Positions 1 through 7,483 of a DNA stretch of 50,705 nucleotides are shown here, in pieces; the stretch's first letter is position 1, and each line of letters opens with the position of its first letter. The notes under the pieces are model-generated. The model saw only the letters and a list, made by a program, of their open reading frames with translations. It had not been told where the DNA came from and did not search any database. Source of the DNA: an uncultured Coriobacteriia bacterium. GTDB lineage: Bacteria; Actinomycetota; Coriobacteriia; Coriobacteriales; QAMH01. The stretch spans positions 1 through 50,705 of the forward strand of contig CASDTD010000078.1 of NCBI GenBank assembly GCA_949283445.1. Direction: 5' to 3'. The position numbers and the translations under genes are program-made.

Positions 1-717
1 GAGCGATCTGCGCAGGTCGGGGTTGTACCGCTGCTCGTTCGAGACGGCGTCGTAAAAGCATTTCCAAAGCTGTCTGTACGACAGCTCGTCGCAGCTGCGG
101 TCAGGAACGGTCAGCATGTCGGTGAGCACCAAGGCCGTCGCCCCCTCGCGCTGCACGCCCGCGATGCCGTGCACCTCGTCGTATATCACGAACGGCTGCG
201 TGTTGAACCGCTCTGCAAAGTGGCGCATCATGATGGGCACAACGTTCGCGTTCGGGTTGATGCAGGCGAAATACACGCCGTTTTCCATCTTCTCGAAGCG
301 CAGGAACTGATACATGCGTTCGCGCTCGTTGTACACCGCCTGCACCAGCGCCCTGACGCGCGCCACGCAGTCGACGGTGATGTCGCCAGACACCTTGTAC
401 TCCCGCTCCATCGCACGCACGATATAGGAGAACAGCACATCTTCCTTGCCCTCTTCATCCGAAAGAAACGCCGTCCGGACCGCGCGCCACACCTCAACGC
501 CCGCCCGCGAGCACAGCCCCACGCGCACGCGCTCCGCATGCGCACGATTTGTCGCGACGTCGATGATCTGCTGGTCAAGCCCCAGCTGGACGCATGCTCC
601 CGGGCAGATGCGCTGCGGAAACAAATGACGCGCATACGCGTCGAACACGGCGCTCAAAAAGCCCTCCAAGCTGCCGTCATAGCACAGCACGGCTCTACTC
701 GCGCGTAACATGCTCAT
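1..717 (-). CDS. Radical-SAM-partner DNA metabolism protein (TIGR03915-like), 3' end outside window
   Basis: The reading frame starts at ATG 717-715 and runs open off the left edge, so the C-terminus is missing; 239 codons are visible. Its start overlaps the stop of the upstream radical SAM gene as ATGA (717-714), so the two are translationally coupled. The protein begins MSMLRASRAVLCYDGSLEGF and later has the stretch FLRFEKMENGVYFACINPN. I recognise this as the family always found beside the putative DNA-repair radical SAM protein and often linked to uracil-DNA-glycosylase-like domains. The biochemical role is not established; a DNA-repair role is inferred from the partner and from the LexA box in front of the pair. 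A second ATG at 711 is possible, but the ATGA overlap favours 717. Confidence 0.8.
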   Translation of the reverse strand, partial: MSMLRASRAVLCYDGSLEGFLSAVFDAYARHLFPQRICPGACVQLGLDQQIIDVATNRAHAERVRVGLCSRAGVEVWRAVRTAFLSDEEGKEDVLFSYIVRAMEREYKVSGDITVDCVARVRALVQAVYNERERMYQFLRFEKMENGVYFACINPNANVVPIMMRHFAERFNTQPFVIYDEVHGIAGVQREGATALVLTDMLTVPDRSCDELSYRQLWKCFYDAVSNEQRYNPDLRRSL

Positions 718-2168
718 GCGGCACCTCCCCGCGGCAGCAGAAACGCATCGTGCAGGGGAAGCCCGCTACCGCGCCCTTCGCCGAGCGCGGCGTCTGTCGA
801 AACCGGAGTGTCCCCGTGCAGCGCGTGCCCGCGGCCGCCCGGGAATACGGCGAAGGGGTCGCGCGCCTGCTGATGCCCCTCTTCGAACAGCGTCAACTGC
901 CCATCGACCATGCCACGCCTGTTCTTTCGTCCCGCACCCGACGCGCGCGTGGAAGCTGTCAAGCTCGCATGGGCTTTTGCCGGGTCGATGACGTAGCCTT
1001 CGGCAACCCGGCCCGAACAGGTTATGAAATACCCCGCGCGCTTCAGGCTCAAGCCCAGCGTCTTGAGGTCGTCGAAGCACAAACGCCCGCGCCTTCGCGC
1101 GCGCACGATGCGGTGCGCCGTTTTCACGCCCAGGCCGGGAACGCGCAGAAGCTCTTCATATGAGGCGCGGTTGACCTCGACAGGGAACAGATCCGGATGC
1201 CGCAACGCCCATGCCGCCTTCGGATCGACATCAAGCTGCAGGTTAGCGTCTTGCGCCGTGAACAGCTCCCCCACCGTAAAACCGTAGAACCTGAGCAGCC
1301 AATCGGCCTGGTACAAGCGGTGCTCCCGCGTGAGGGGCACTTCCATTCCCAACCCGGGGAGGCGCCTGTCGGCGTTCACCGGGTTATAGGCAGAGAAGAA
1401 CACGCGCTTGAGGTCAAACTTGCCATACAACGCCTCGGCCAAGCTGAGTATGTGGCGGTCAGTTTCGGGCGTGGCCCCGACGATGAGCTGCGTGGATTGC
1501 CCCGCCGGCGCGAACGGGGCAGGGCGCTGCCGGAGATGTGCCCGACGGGCGAGCTTGCAGTCCTGTTCGTGCTGCAGAATGCCGTTGCTGATAAGACGCA
1601 TAGGCTCTATGACCGAAGCCGCGGCCTTCTGAGGAGCGAGATAGGCAAGCGACGTTTGCGTGGGGAGCTCTATGTTGACGCTCAGGCGGTCAACGAGCTG
1701 CCCCAAGCGCATCGTGAGCTCGGGGGAACAGCCCGGGATGCCCTTCGCATGTATATAGCCGCGGAACCTCTCCTCTTCGCGCAGGATGCGCACCGTCTCT
1801 ATGATGAGCTCCATGGTGTAGTCGGGGCTTTTCAGCACGCCGCTGGACAAAAACAGTCCCTCTATATAGTTGCGCCGGTAAAACCCGATGGTCAGATCGG
1901 CCAGCTCGCGGGGCGTGAACGCCGCGCGGGGAACGTCGTTTGTGCACCGGTTCACGCAGTAGGCGCAGTCATAGCAGCAGATGTTGGTGAACAGCACCTT
2001 GAGCAGGCTCACGCACCGCCCGTCGGCGGTAAACGCATGGCAGCACCCCGCGCCGGAGGCGGCCCCCACATGCCCTGCCTTTCCACCGCGTTCGATGCCA
2101 CTGGACGAGCACGTCGCGTCATATTTCGCGGCGTCTGCGAGTATCTCGAGTTTCTTCAGCAGCTCCAT
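714..2168 (-). CDS. Putative DNA modification/repair radical SAM protein (TIGR03916-like)
   Basis: A 484-residue protein with a radical SAM cysteine triad at about residues 64, 68 and 71 (ICCYDCAYC), which should bind a 4Fe-4S cluster and S-adenosylmethionine. More cysteines lie just N-terminal (GAGCCHAF). Near residues 355-380 there is a helix-hairpin-helix motif (RVPGLGVKTAHRIVRARR), typical of non-sequence-specific DNA binding. The pairing of radical SAM and HhH with the downstream TIGR03915-type gene is the known signature of this putative repair cassette; substrate and product are unknown. The ATG at 2168 lies seven bases after a TATACT -10 element, so the mRNA may be leaderless. A perfect 36-bp palindrome containing a LexA box sits directly upstream, implying SOS induction. 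Confidence 0.85.
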   Translation of the reverse strand: MELLKKLEILADAAKYDATCSSSGIERGGKAGHVGAASGAGCCHAFTADGRCVSLLKVLFTNICCYDCAYCVNRCTNDVPRAAFTPRELADLTIGFYRRNYIEGLFLSSGVLKSPDYTMELIIETVRILREEERFRGYIHAKGIPGCSPELTMRLGQLVDRLSVNIELPTQTSLAYLAPQKAAASVIEPMRLISNGILQHEQDCKLARRAHLRQRPAPFAPAGQSTQLIVGATPETDRHILSLAEALYGKFDLKRVFFSAYNPVNADRRLPGLGMEVPLTREHRLYQADWLLRFYGFTVGELFTAQDANLQLDVDPKAAWALRHPDLFPVEVNRASYEELLRVPGLGVKTAHRIVRARRRGRLCFDDLKTLGLSLKRAGYFITCSGRVAEGYVIDPAKAHASLTASTRASGAGRKNRRGMVDGQLTLFEEGHQQARDPFAVFPGGRGHALHGDTPVSTDAALGEGRGSGLPLHDAFLLPRGGAA

Positions 2169-2171
2169 ACG

Positions 2172-2207
2172 CCCTAGTATACCGAACGTATGTTCGGTAT
2201 ACTAGGG
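2172..2207. promoter_or_regulatory. Perfect 36-bp palindrome with LexA (SOS) box
   Basis: Arms 2172-2187 (CCCTAGTATACCGAAC) and 2192-2207 are exact reverse complements around the spacer GTAT. The centre, CGAACGTATGTTCG at 2183-2196, fits the Gram-positive/actinobacterial LexA consensus CGAAC-N4-GTTCG. It lies between the likely -35 and -10 regions of the radical SAM gene, where bound LexA would block polymerase. The identity is read from sequence; regulation is inferred. Confidence 0.85.
2176..2181 (-). promoter_or_regulatory. -10 element of the radical SAM repair cassette, probable leaderless start
   Basis: TATACT on the minus strand at 2181-2176 is followed by seven bases and then the ATG at 2168. 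Transcription would therefore begin at or beside the start codon. AGGG at 2175-2172 could instead be a very close Shine-Dalgarno. No good -35 hexamer is visible at 17 bp. Confidence 0.55.
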
Positions 2208-2229
2208 TTGACAAAACAAATGTTCGCTT

Positions 2230-2496
2230 TCAGTCTTCCTCGGACGAACCTTCGAGCTCGGTGTACATGTAGACGAGCGTGTCCATATCGGCGGCGTCGA
2301 AAAACCGCGCAGGAGGAACTTCCAGGCATTCGGCTATCTTGACAATCGTGCTCACCATCGGGGAGCACGCACAGCGCTCGATCTTGCTCAGGTGTTGCGG
2401 AGAGATGCCCGCAGCGTGCGCAACCTGCTCTTGCGTCTTGCCGCTCCTATTTCTTTGTCTGCGTATGTTTGCCGCCACCAGCAGGTTGTAATCCAT
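2230..2496 (-). CDS. XRE-family helix-turn-helix regulator
   Basis: An 88-residue single-domain DNA-binding protein. Residues 8-62 form a Cro/CI-type helix-turn-helix, with RRQRNRSGKTQEQVAHAAG and then ISPQHLSKIER as the turn and recognition helix. The C-terminus is short and acidic (ELEGSSEED). GAGAGG lies a few bases before ATG 2496. The gene reads toward the LexA-box palindrome and ends 22 bp from it, but nothing shows that it regulates that site. It sits next to two unrecognised genes in a patch with AT-rich gaps, as expected of a small accessory insertion. Its target is unknown. Confidence 0.85.
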   Translation of the reverse strand: MDYNLLVAANIRRQRNRSGKTQEQVAHAAGISPQHLSKIERCACSPMVSTIVKIAECLEVPPARFFDAADMDTLVYMYTELEGSSEED

Positions 2497-2532
2497 GCAA
2501 AGCCTCTCGCCATCGGGAGTGCAAAAGATTTT

Positions 2533-2560
2533 TATCTAGTACATGGGTGGAGACAACCAA
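2533..2560 (-). promoter_or_regulatory. Promoter of the XRE regulator
   Basis: On the minus strand, TTGGTT (2560-2555), a 16-bp spacer and TAGATA (2538-2533) form a plausible sigma70-type promoter about 37 bp before the ATG. Confidence 0.45.
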
Positions 2561-2568
2561 CTATAGAG

Positions 2569-3189
2569 TTAGTTTGACTTTATAGGCTCTATTTCAACTT
2601 TTATATTGATTTTAACTGGGCATCTAACAGATTCTTCATCGCTGGCAGCGCCTCCGGAAACGCTATGTCCCTCTCCACGCGTCACGGGCATCTCCCCGCC
2701 TCGGCCATCCCGTTCGCCGTGTGCAGCCTGCTTGTTCGTGCGCCCGCAGAGCACATCCAAGACATCTTTTCTCGTGTTCGGCAGGCGCAGCAGCCTTTCC
2801 AACGCAACGGCCACCTCCCCGCTCTCGCACTGGTAGATGAGGTCATATATGCCGCAGTATGTCGCCAGTCGGTACAAGATGGGGTCACCCGGCTCGCGCT
2901 CCGAACAGACGACGATGAAATCCAGTGCGGGCTGCGTGGCAGACGGGTCGTCCAGGTACGCCTCCACGCCGTTCATCAGGTCATCGACGTCTATGAAATG
3001 CTCTTCGTCCAGCACGACCAGTCGGCCGCCGCTGACGGCGCAATTGACGAGGAAGTCGAAAAGCGGGGTGGTGTCTCTGGGAGAAAAGCGCATGTCGGCG
3101 CCCTCCCCTATGACCGCCGCGAATAAATTCGAGCGTTCCTCGGTCGTCAGCACGACAATCGAACGCGCTGGATATCTTCCGCTGTTCAT
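2569..3189 (-). CDS. Unrecognised protein, 206 residues
   Basis: I do not recognise this protein. I place the start at ATG 3189 (MNSGRYPARSIVVLTTEERS) because GGGGAGAGG precedes it by about six bases; a longer frame begins at 3213. The first 150 residues look like a compact alternating alpha/beta domain with hydrophobic strands (RLVVLDEEHFIDV, LDFIVVCSERE), loosely like a receiver or nucleotide-binding fold, but no signature motif is visible. The last 55 residues are polar and low in complexity, ending in an AT-rich Lys/Ile segment (VKINIKVEIEPIKSN). It is divergent from the gene at 3360 across a 170-bp promoter region. No signal peptide or membrane segment is seen. Confidence 0.6.
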   Translation of the reverse strand: MNSGRYPARSIVVLTTEERSNLFAAVIGEGADMRFSPRDTTPLFDFLVNCAVSGGRLVVLDEEHFIDVDDLMNGVEAYLDDPSATQPALDFIVVCSEREPGDPILYRLATYCGIYDLIYQCESGEVAVALERLLRLPNTRKDVLDVLCGRTNKQAAHGERDGRGGEMPVTRGEGHSVSGGAASDEESVRCPVKINIKVEIEPIKSN

Positions 3190-3217
3190 GTGCACCTCTC
3201 CCCAATTGCCCAAGGCA

Positions 3218-3247
3218 ATCGTAGAAAGAGTTTTTATTGACGTTCAA
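3218..3247 (-). promoter_or_regulatory. Possible promoter for the gene ending at 2569
   Basis: Minus-strand TTGAAC (3247-3242), an 18-bp spacer and TACGAT (3223-3218), in an AT-rich stretch between the divergent genes. Confidence 0.35.
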
Positions 3248-3359
3248 TAATTTATATGCGTTGATTTGCCCCGCTGATTGTGGGAGCGGAAACCGTGATG
3301 GTCGTAGAATCGCAGAAAGGAAAGCCACCTTTGTCAGCAAGATCGAGCAGTGCACGTCC

Positions 3360-3827
3360 ATGAGCAGAAAACCGCAACGAGACCAGCCGAAACGTAGCAT
3401 TCAGGTAGCCATGGACAAAGAAGCGCGCGAACAGCTCGTCGTTTTGCTCGCGACCCCGGAACACCGCATCACAAGCCTCAGCCAGCTGTTCGAATGCTTG
3501 CTGTTCCTGCTCCAGGGCATTTACATCGAAAACGACGAGACGCGCTTCAGAAAGCGGATCTACGAAATCGCCGCGCACCGCATGACGGACATCGCGAAAG
3601 GCAGCGATGGTCCCGAGCTCGTGACCGCCCACCTGACCATCGACGTGGACGCCTGCGCGTTCATGGACTTTCTCAAGAAGAAGTACCGCACGTTGCTCGG
3701 GTCACGCAGCAAGGTCGCGACACTCATCGCCTACTGGACCGCGCAGCTTTGCTCGAGCACGCGAGGGCTGCGCTATCTTGCCCGCAGGCTCGAACACGTG
3801 CGCCGAGCGCATACGGCCCGGCGCTGA
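3360..3827 (+). CDS. Unrecognised basic protein, 155 residues
   Basis: I do not recognise this protein. The frame is open from 3237, but the first credible start is ATG 3360 (MSRKPQRDQPKRSIQVAMDK); the upstream residues look like translated intergenic DNA. The Shine-Dalgarno is weak. The protein is mainly helical, with basic ends (SRKPQRDQPKR; RRLEHVRRAHTARR) and a predicted amphipathic core (LSQLFECLLFLLQGIYIEN), which suggests nucleic-acid or partner binding rather than an enzyme. It is divergent from the gene at 2569-3189 and convergent with the HEAT-repeat gene, leaving only nine bases between stops. With the XRE gene it forms a small patch of unknown function. Confidence 0.5.
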   Translation: MSRKPQRDQPKRSIQVAMDKEAREQLVVLLATPEHRITSLSQLFECLLFLLQGIYIENDETRFRKRIYEIAAHRMTDIAKGSDGPELVTAHLTIDVDACAFMDFLKKKYRTLLGSRSKVATLIAYWTAQLCSSTRGLRYLARRLEHVRRAHTARR

Positions 3828-3836
3828 AACGTGCTG

Positions 3837-4472
3837 TTATACGGTGCCGCCGCGTTCCTCGAACGCTTGGAGTATCTGGCCGGCGCGCATGCGCAGCGTG
3901 CCCGACGCGTTTTCCGCATCGAATTTCATGCGCAGGGCCAAGGCCGCGCTTGTCTCCATCGAAATATTTCCCTGCGCGAACTCGACGAGCTGAGTGAGCA
4001 TGTCGGCAAATTCGCCGTTGCCGTGATAGCACTGGATGGCCTCGTCGATGAGCGGCCAGACCTCGTCGGAATTGGAGGGCGAGGCCGCCCCGTACCCGCA
4101 GAAGAACCTGAAAGCCGCCTCGCGCACGATGCCGCTGCCTTCATCGTACAACGCGTCTTCGGCAGCCGCTATGACGTCCTCGTCATAGCGCTGGCCGACT
4201 TTGCCCATACAATCGAGCGCGTGAAGCACTTCCCAGCGCGTCTGCGCTTCGGGATACCCCAGCGCGGCGCTGATGTCCTCGACGAAGGGCAGCAGGGCCG
4301 CCGCGTTCTCATCGGCTACCAGCGCGATGATCGAGGCCGCTTTTTGGCGCTTGACGCGGCTCGTGCCGGCAAGTTCGTCAACCACTTCGGAAAGCGTTTC
4401 CTCGTTTTCGGCCGCCGCATGCGCGAGCTGGGCGCGCAGTTCTTTGTCAGAGCGCTTGGATTCTTCTGCCAT
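3837..4472 (-). CDS. HEAT-repeat-like helical protein
   Basis: A 211-residue soluble protein of regularly spaced amphipathic helices, e.g. RQKAASIIALVADENAAALL, QTRWEVLHALDCMGKVGQ and GIVREAAFRFFCGYG. This spacing is typical of HEAT/ARM scaffolds that bind other proteins. ATG 4472 (MAEESKRSDKELRAQL) is chosen because GGATGGAGA lies upstream; the longer frame to 4586 would overlap the citrate synthase stop. It begins 40 bp after citrate synthase ends on the same strand and may be co-transcribed with it. The partner is unknown, and a role in regulating or assembling citrate synthase would be speculation. Confidence 0.7.
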   Translation of the reverse strand: MAEESKRSDKELRAQLAHAAAENEETLSEVVDELAGTSRVKRQKAASIIALVADENAAALLPFVEDISAALGYPEAQTRWEVLHALDCMGKVGQRYDEDVIAAAEDALYDEGSGIVREAAFRFFCGYGAASPSNSDEVWPLIDEAIQCYHGNGEFADMLTQLVEFAQGNISMETSAALALRMKFDAENASGTLRMRAGQILQAFEERGGTV

Positions 4473-4512
4473 AGATGCTCGTCTCCATCCTCGAAGGCGC
4501 GATACGCCTTGT

Positions 4513-5928
4513 CTAATCGTAGAAATAATCGTTGTGAACGGGCAGCTCCTCGGGCTGCTCCATCTGGCTGGCGGTGCCGCGCTCATTCATGGGAACGTAG
4601 CTGCGCCGCTGGTAGATGGACTTGTATGCCGGGCGTATGATGCGCTTGCCCTCGACGATTTCCTCGAAGCGGTGCGCGGCCCACCCGGCCATACGAGCCG
4701 TCGCGAAAATGGGCGTGTACAGCTCGCGGGGAATGCCGAGCATGCGGTAGACCAGCCCCGAGTACATGTCGACGTTCGCGCAGATGGCCTTCTTGGTGCC
4801 GCGAGCCTCTTCGAACAGCTCGGGCGTGAGGCGCTCAATGGTGTCGATGAGGTTGAACTGCTGCTCGTATTCCGTGCCCGCCGCAAGCTCGTGCGCAAGG
4901 CGCTTGCAGATGACGGCGCGCGGGTCGCTCAGCGTGTAGACCGCATGCCCCATGCCGTAGATGAGCCCCGAGCCGTCGAAAGCCTCTTTGCGCAGCACGC
5001 AGCGCAGATAATCGGCAACCTGCCCCTCGTCGGTGTAGTCGGCGACCGACTCGATGAGGTCGCGGTGCTGATCGGCCACTTTGAGGTTCGCCCCACCGTG
5101 CTTGGGACCTTTCAGAGAGCAGATGCCGCCAGCGTACGCCGAGTACGGATCGGTGCCGCTCGACGTCAGGACGCGCGTGGCGAACGTGGAGTTGTTGCCG
5201 CCGCCGTGCTCTGCGTGAATCATGAGCATGATGTCGAGCACGCGCGCCTCTTCGGGCTTCCATTCCATGTTGCTGTGGAGCATGTGCAGGATGGTCTCCG
5301 CCGTGGAAAGACCGGGTTTCGGCGGGTTGATGTACATCTGCTGCCCACCGTCTTCATGCTGCTTGCGCGCGAGATACGACAAGACGATGATGCGCGGGAG
5401 CCTGCTGAGCATCTGGATGGCGACCTCGATTTCATGGTGCGGATCGAACGCGTCGCCTTCGGTGTTGGGGTCGGTCGCGTACAGCATGAGCACAGAACGC
5501 CCCATCATGTTCATGACGTTTTTCGACGGGTAGTTCATGATGAGGTTGTTCACGAAACTCATGGGGAGGTCGCGGTACTGGTCGATGGCTCGCTTGAAAC
5601 GTTCGAGCTGCCCTTCCGTGGGTAAATCGCCCGTCCACAACAGGTAGGCGAGCTCCTCGTAGCCGGGACGGTCCTCTGCAATCGCAGCGTCCACGAGGTC
5701 GTTGATGTCATAGCCGCGCAACGTGAGCCGCCCCTTGTCGGGAACGCGCACGCCCTCGTCCGTGAGATAGCCATGGACATCGGATATGGACGTGATTCCC
5801 GCGACGACGCCGGTACCGTCGGGGTTGCGCAGGCCGCGTTTCACGTTGAAGTGGTCGTAATAGCGCGGATCGAAACCGCTGTAGGCACCGAAATGCTCAA
5901 AAACCTCGGAGTCTTCGACATTGGTCAT
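4513..5928 (-). CDS. Citrate synthase
   Basis: Condenses oxaloacetate and acetyl-CoA to citrate, probably feeding an incomplete biosynthetic TCA branch toward 2-oxoglutarate and glutamate. Conserved sites are visible: the histidine-rich segment MIHAEHGGGNNSTFATR, GPKHGGAN, the second catalytic histidine in YGMGHAVYTLSDPRA, and the C-terminal VDMYSGLVYRMLG with its aspartate. At about 471 residues it is longer than the usual 370-430, as in the extended citrate synthases of many anaerobes. Two close ATGs exist, 5934 and 5928; I prefer 5928 (MTNVEDSEVFEHFG) because AAAAGAG is then about seven bases away. A TATAAT element at 6000-5995 lies about 70 bp upstream. 2-Methylcitrate synthase activity cannot be excluded from sequence. 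Confidence 0.92.
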   Translation of the reverse strand: MTNVEDSEVFEHFGAYSGFDPRYYDHFNVKRGLRNPDGTGVVAGITSISDVHGYLTDEGVRVPDKGRLTLRGYDINDLVDAAIAEDRPGYEELAYLLWTGDLPTEGQLERFKRAIDQYRDLPMSFVNNLIMNYPSKNVMNMMGRSVLMLYATDPNTEGDAFDPHHEIEVAIQMLSRLPRIIVLSYLARKQHEDGGQQMYINPPKPGLSTAETILHMLHSNMEWKPEEARVLDIMLMIHAEHGGGNNSTFATRVLTSSGTDPYSAYAGGICSLKGPKHGGANLKVADQHRDLIESVADYTDEGQVADYLRCVLRKEAFDGSGLIYGMGHAVYTLSDPRAVICKRLAHELAAGTEYEQQFNLIDTIERLTPELFEEARGTKKAICANVDMYSGLVYRMLGIPRELYTPIFATARMAGWAAHRFEEIVEGKRIIRPAYKSIYQRRSYVPMNERGTASQMEQPEELPVHNDYFYD

Positions 5929-5994
5929 ATACATGCTCTTTTCTGCGGGGCACCGCACGGATTAGTACAAAATCGACGGAAGTCCAGATACAGC

Positions 5995-6000
5995 ATTATA
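5995..6000 (-). promoter_or_regulatory. -10 element of citrate synthase
   Basis: A perfect TATAAT on the minus strand, with predicted transcription start near 5988 and a leader of about 60 nt. No strong -35 hexamer is visible. Confidence 0.5.
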
Positions 6001-6052
6001 CCCGCCCGAAAAACAAAGGAACCTCGACGTTGCAGGTACAGTTGACAGACCG

Positions 6053-6889
6053 TTATTTGCCTGCCCGGCAAAGGCGCGCCGACCAAGCCTCGGCGGCCTG
6101 TTCGCAGGGCGCCTCGCTTGCCACGACGATGCGGTTGGATACCGCCTGCGCATCGTCACGCGTGCAGACAACGACGGCGACGTGCGGGAAAGCCTGACGG
6201 CATGCCGCGACGGTGTCATGCAGCACCTGAGATTTCGCCCCCACGCCCGGCGAAACGACGTTGACAGCATACATTCCGCCCGGCGCCAGATGAGCACGTA
6301 CGAGCTCGAGCGTTGCCGGCGCGAGAAACTCCTGCGCCGGCGTGCGCCCCGCGAAAATGTCATTGACGATAGCGTCGTAGGTGGTCTGGCTCTCACGCAA
6401 AAACTCGAGCGCGTCTTGCACGATCACGTTCAGGCGCCTCGTCGCCTCGGTATCGTATTCGACGACAAGGCGGTCGAGGAAAAAGAAGCGTTGAGCCAAA
6501 GAGACGACAGCCGGGTCGATTTCCACCACGTCGGCACGCGCCTCGGGATGACAGGTGATGAGCTGCTTGGGAAACGAGAACCCGCCGCCTCCGAGCACGA
6601 GCACGTCACGCACGGGAACGGGCGCGTCGAAAACGATGTCGAATGCACGGATATACGCGCTGGGAGATTCCGCCCAGCGCTCGTCGCTCACGTACGTGGC
6701 CGATTGGTTGCCGCCACCCACCCGCAGCACACGCGTCGGCTCGCCTTTCGCATCATACGACGGGATTACCCAGGCACGCCCCGCCATCGTGCGAAATGAC
6801 AAGATGCCATGACGGCGCATCCACCACCGGATGCCTGCCGCAGCTGCAAGCGCTACCGCAACCACTGCGAGCACAACCGTTACTGCCAT
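6053..6889 (-). CDS. Membrane-anchored spermidine-synthase-like methyltransferase-fold protein
   Basis: A 278-residue protein whose first 25 residues (MAVTVVLAVVAVALAAAAGI) form one membrane anchor. The remainder has the Rossmann fold of spermidine synthase and related SAM-dependent enzymes: the nucleotide-binding glycine loop VLVLGGGGFSFPKQL, the acidic end of strand beta-2 in ADVVEIDPAVVSLAQ, and YDAIVNDIFAG. ATG 6889 is chosen because GGGAGA precedes it by six bases; the frame is open to 6997. Spermidine synthase homologues with N-terminal membrane segments are common in actinobacteria and are not proven to make polyamines. The true substrate is unknown. No decarboxylase partner gene is nearby. 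Confidence 0.8.
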   Translation of the reverse strand: MAVTVVLAVVAVALAAAAGIRWWMRRHGILSFRTMAGRAWVIPSYDAKGEPTRVLRVGGGNQSATYVSDERWAESPSAYIRAFDIVFDAPVPVRDVLVLGGGGFSFPKQLITCHPEARADVVEIDPAVVSLAQRFFFLDRLVVEYDTEATRRLNVIVQDALEFLRESQTTYDAIVNDIFAGRTPAQEFLAPATLELVRAHLAPGGMYAVNVVSPGVGAKSQVLHDTVAACRQAFPHVAVVVCTRDDAQAVSNRIVVASEAPCEQAAEAWSARLCRAGK

Positions 6890-6992
6890 GCCCTGTCTCC
6901 CATCCGCTCTATCGTCAAACCCCGAGGTCTTGGGTGCCGCGCGTCCCTGCGTGCACGCCCCTCGAAAAGAGTACCCATGATTTTCAAGTTTT

Positions 6993-7022
6993 TTCACACA
7001 GGGGCGTTTTTTGTGTTAATAT
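6993..7022 (+). promoter_or_regulatory. Promoter of tRNA-Leu
   Basis: TTCACA (6993-6998), an 18-bp spacer and TAATAT (7017-7022), with predicted start near 7029, about 18 nt before the mature tRNA. Confidence 0.6.
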
Positions 7023-7046
7023 TCCGTCTCGCACCTTACATGCAAT

Positions 7047-7132
7047 GCGGGCGTGGCGGAATGGCAGACGCGCATGGTTCAGGTCCATGTGGGCATTAGC
7101 CCGTGGAGGTTCAACTCCTCTCGCCCGCACCA
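7047..7132 (+). tRNA. tRNA-Leu(CAG)
   Basis: Class II tRNA with a long variable arm. The acceptor stem GCGGGCG pairs with CGCCCGC, followed by discriminator A and an encoded CCA (7130-7132). The anticodon stem CATGG/CCATG encloses the loop TTCAGGT with anticodon CAG. The T-arm contains GGTTCAACTCC. Confidence 0.95.
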
Positions 7133-7144
7133 AGCACACGTAGC

Positions 7145-7169
7145 AGCCAGCTTTTCAGCTGGCTTTTTT
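7145..7169 (+). terminator. Rho-independent terminator after tRNA-Leu
   Basis: Stem AGCCAGC / GCTGGCT with the loop TTTTCA, followed by a run of T; 13 bp after the tRNA CCA end. Confidence 0.85.
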
Positions 7170-7371
7170 ATTGCTGGGACCCAGGAGCAGAGGCCAGAGG
7201 GGTGCCCGGAGCGCGGAGGCACCGTAAGCACTCAGAGCGCGCAAATTGCACGATACGACGGTGAAATATCGTCACTACCGCGCTTCCCAGCTATACCCAT
7301 CGACACAACCACATCCCTGCCACTCGAAGTGGACGACTCCACATATGAGCACGCAGTGACAGAAAAACGCG

Positions 7372-7410
7372 AATTGGAGAGCAGCTTGCCTGGTTATCTG
7401 CTCTCCAATT
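7372..7410. repeat. Perfect 13-bp inverted repeat, hairpin 1 of 2
   Basis: AATTGGAGAGCAG (7372-7384) and its exact reverse complement (7398-7410) around a 13-nt loop. On the minus strand the hairpin is followed by CGCGTTTTTC, so it may terminate serS transcription. Confidence 0.8.
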
Positions 7411-7444
7411 CATCCGAAATTGGCTTATTCGCCATAAACAAAGC

Positions 7445-7483
7445 AGTTGGAGAGCACTTCGCGTCTTGAATTGCTCTCCAACT
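7445..7483. repeat. Perfect 12-bp inverted repeat, hairpin 2 of 2
   Basis: AGTTGGAGAGCA (7445-7456) and its exact reverse complement (7472-7483) around a 15-nt loop. It shares the core TTGGAGAGCA with hairpin 1, so arms of the two hairpins can cross-pair. On the minus strand a weak GCTTTGTTTAT tail follows it, 54 bp past the serS stop. Confidence 0.8.

Noticed and set aside
1197..2177. A 326-codon plus-strand frame opposite the radical SAM gene
   Set aside because: The radical SAM and HhH motifs are on the minus strand; the plus frame has no family signature.
4273..5625. A 450-codon plus-strand open frame opposite citrate synthase
   Set aside because: Shadow of a conserved enzyme gene; no start signal and no recognisable motif.
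6053..6889. True spermidine synthase (speE)
   Set aside because: The fold fits, but the N-terminal anchor and the absence of a decarboxylase partner make polyamine synthesis uncertain, so no gene symbol was given.
7053..7469. Plus-strand frame of 138 codons running out of tRNA-Leu
   Set aside because: It begins inside the tRNA and passes through the terminator and hairpins; no ribosome site.
7372..7483. A CRISPR array from repeated TTGGAGAGCA words
   Set aside because: Only two hairpins with inverted arms, no regular spacers and no cas genes; the symmetry fits stem-loops.
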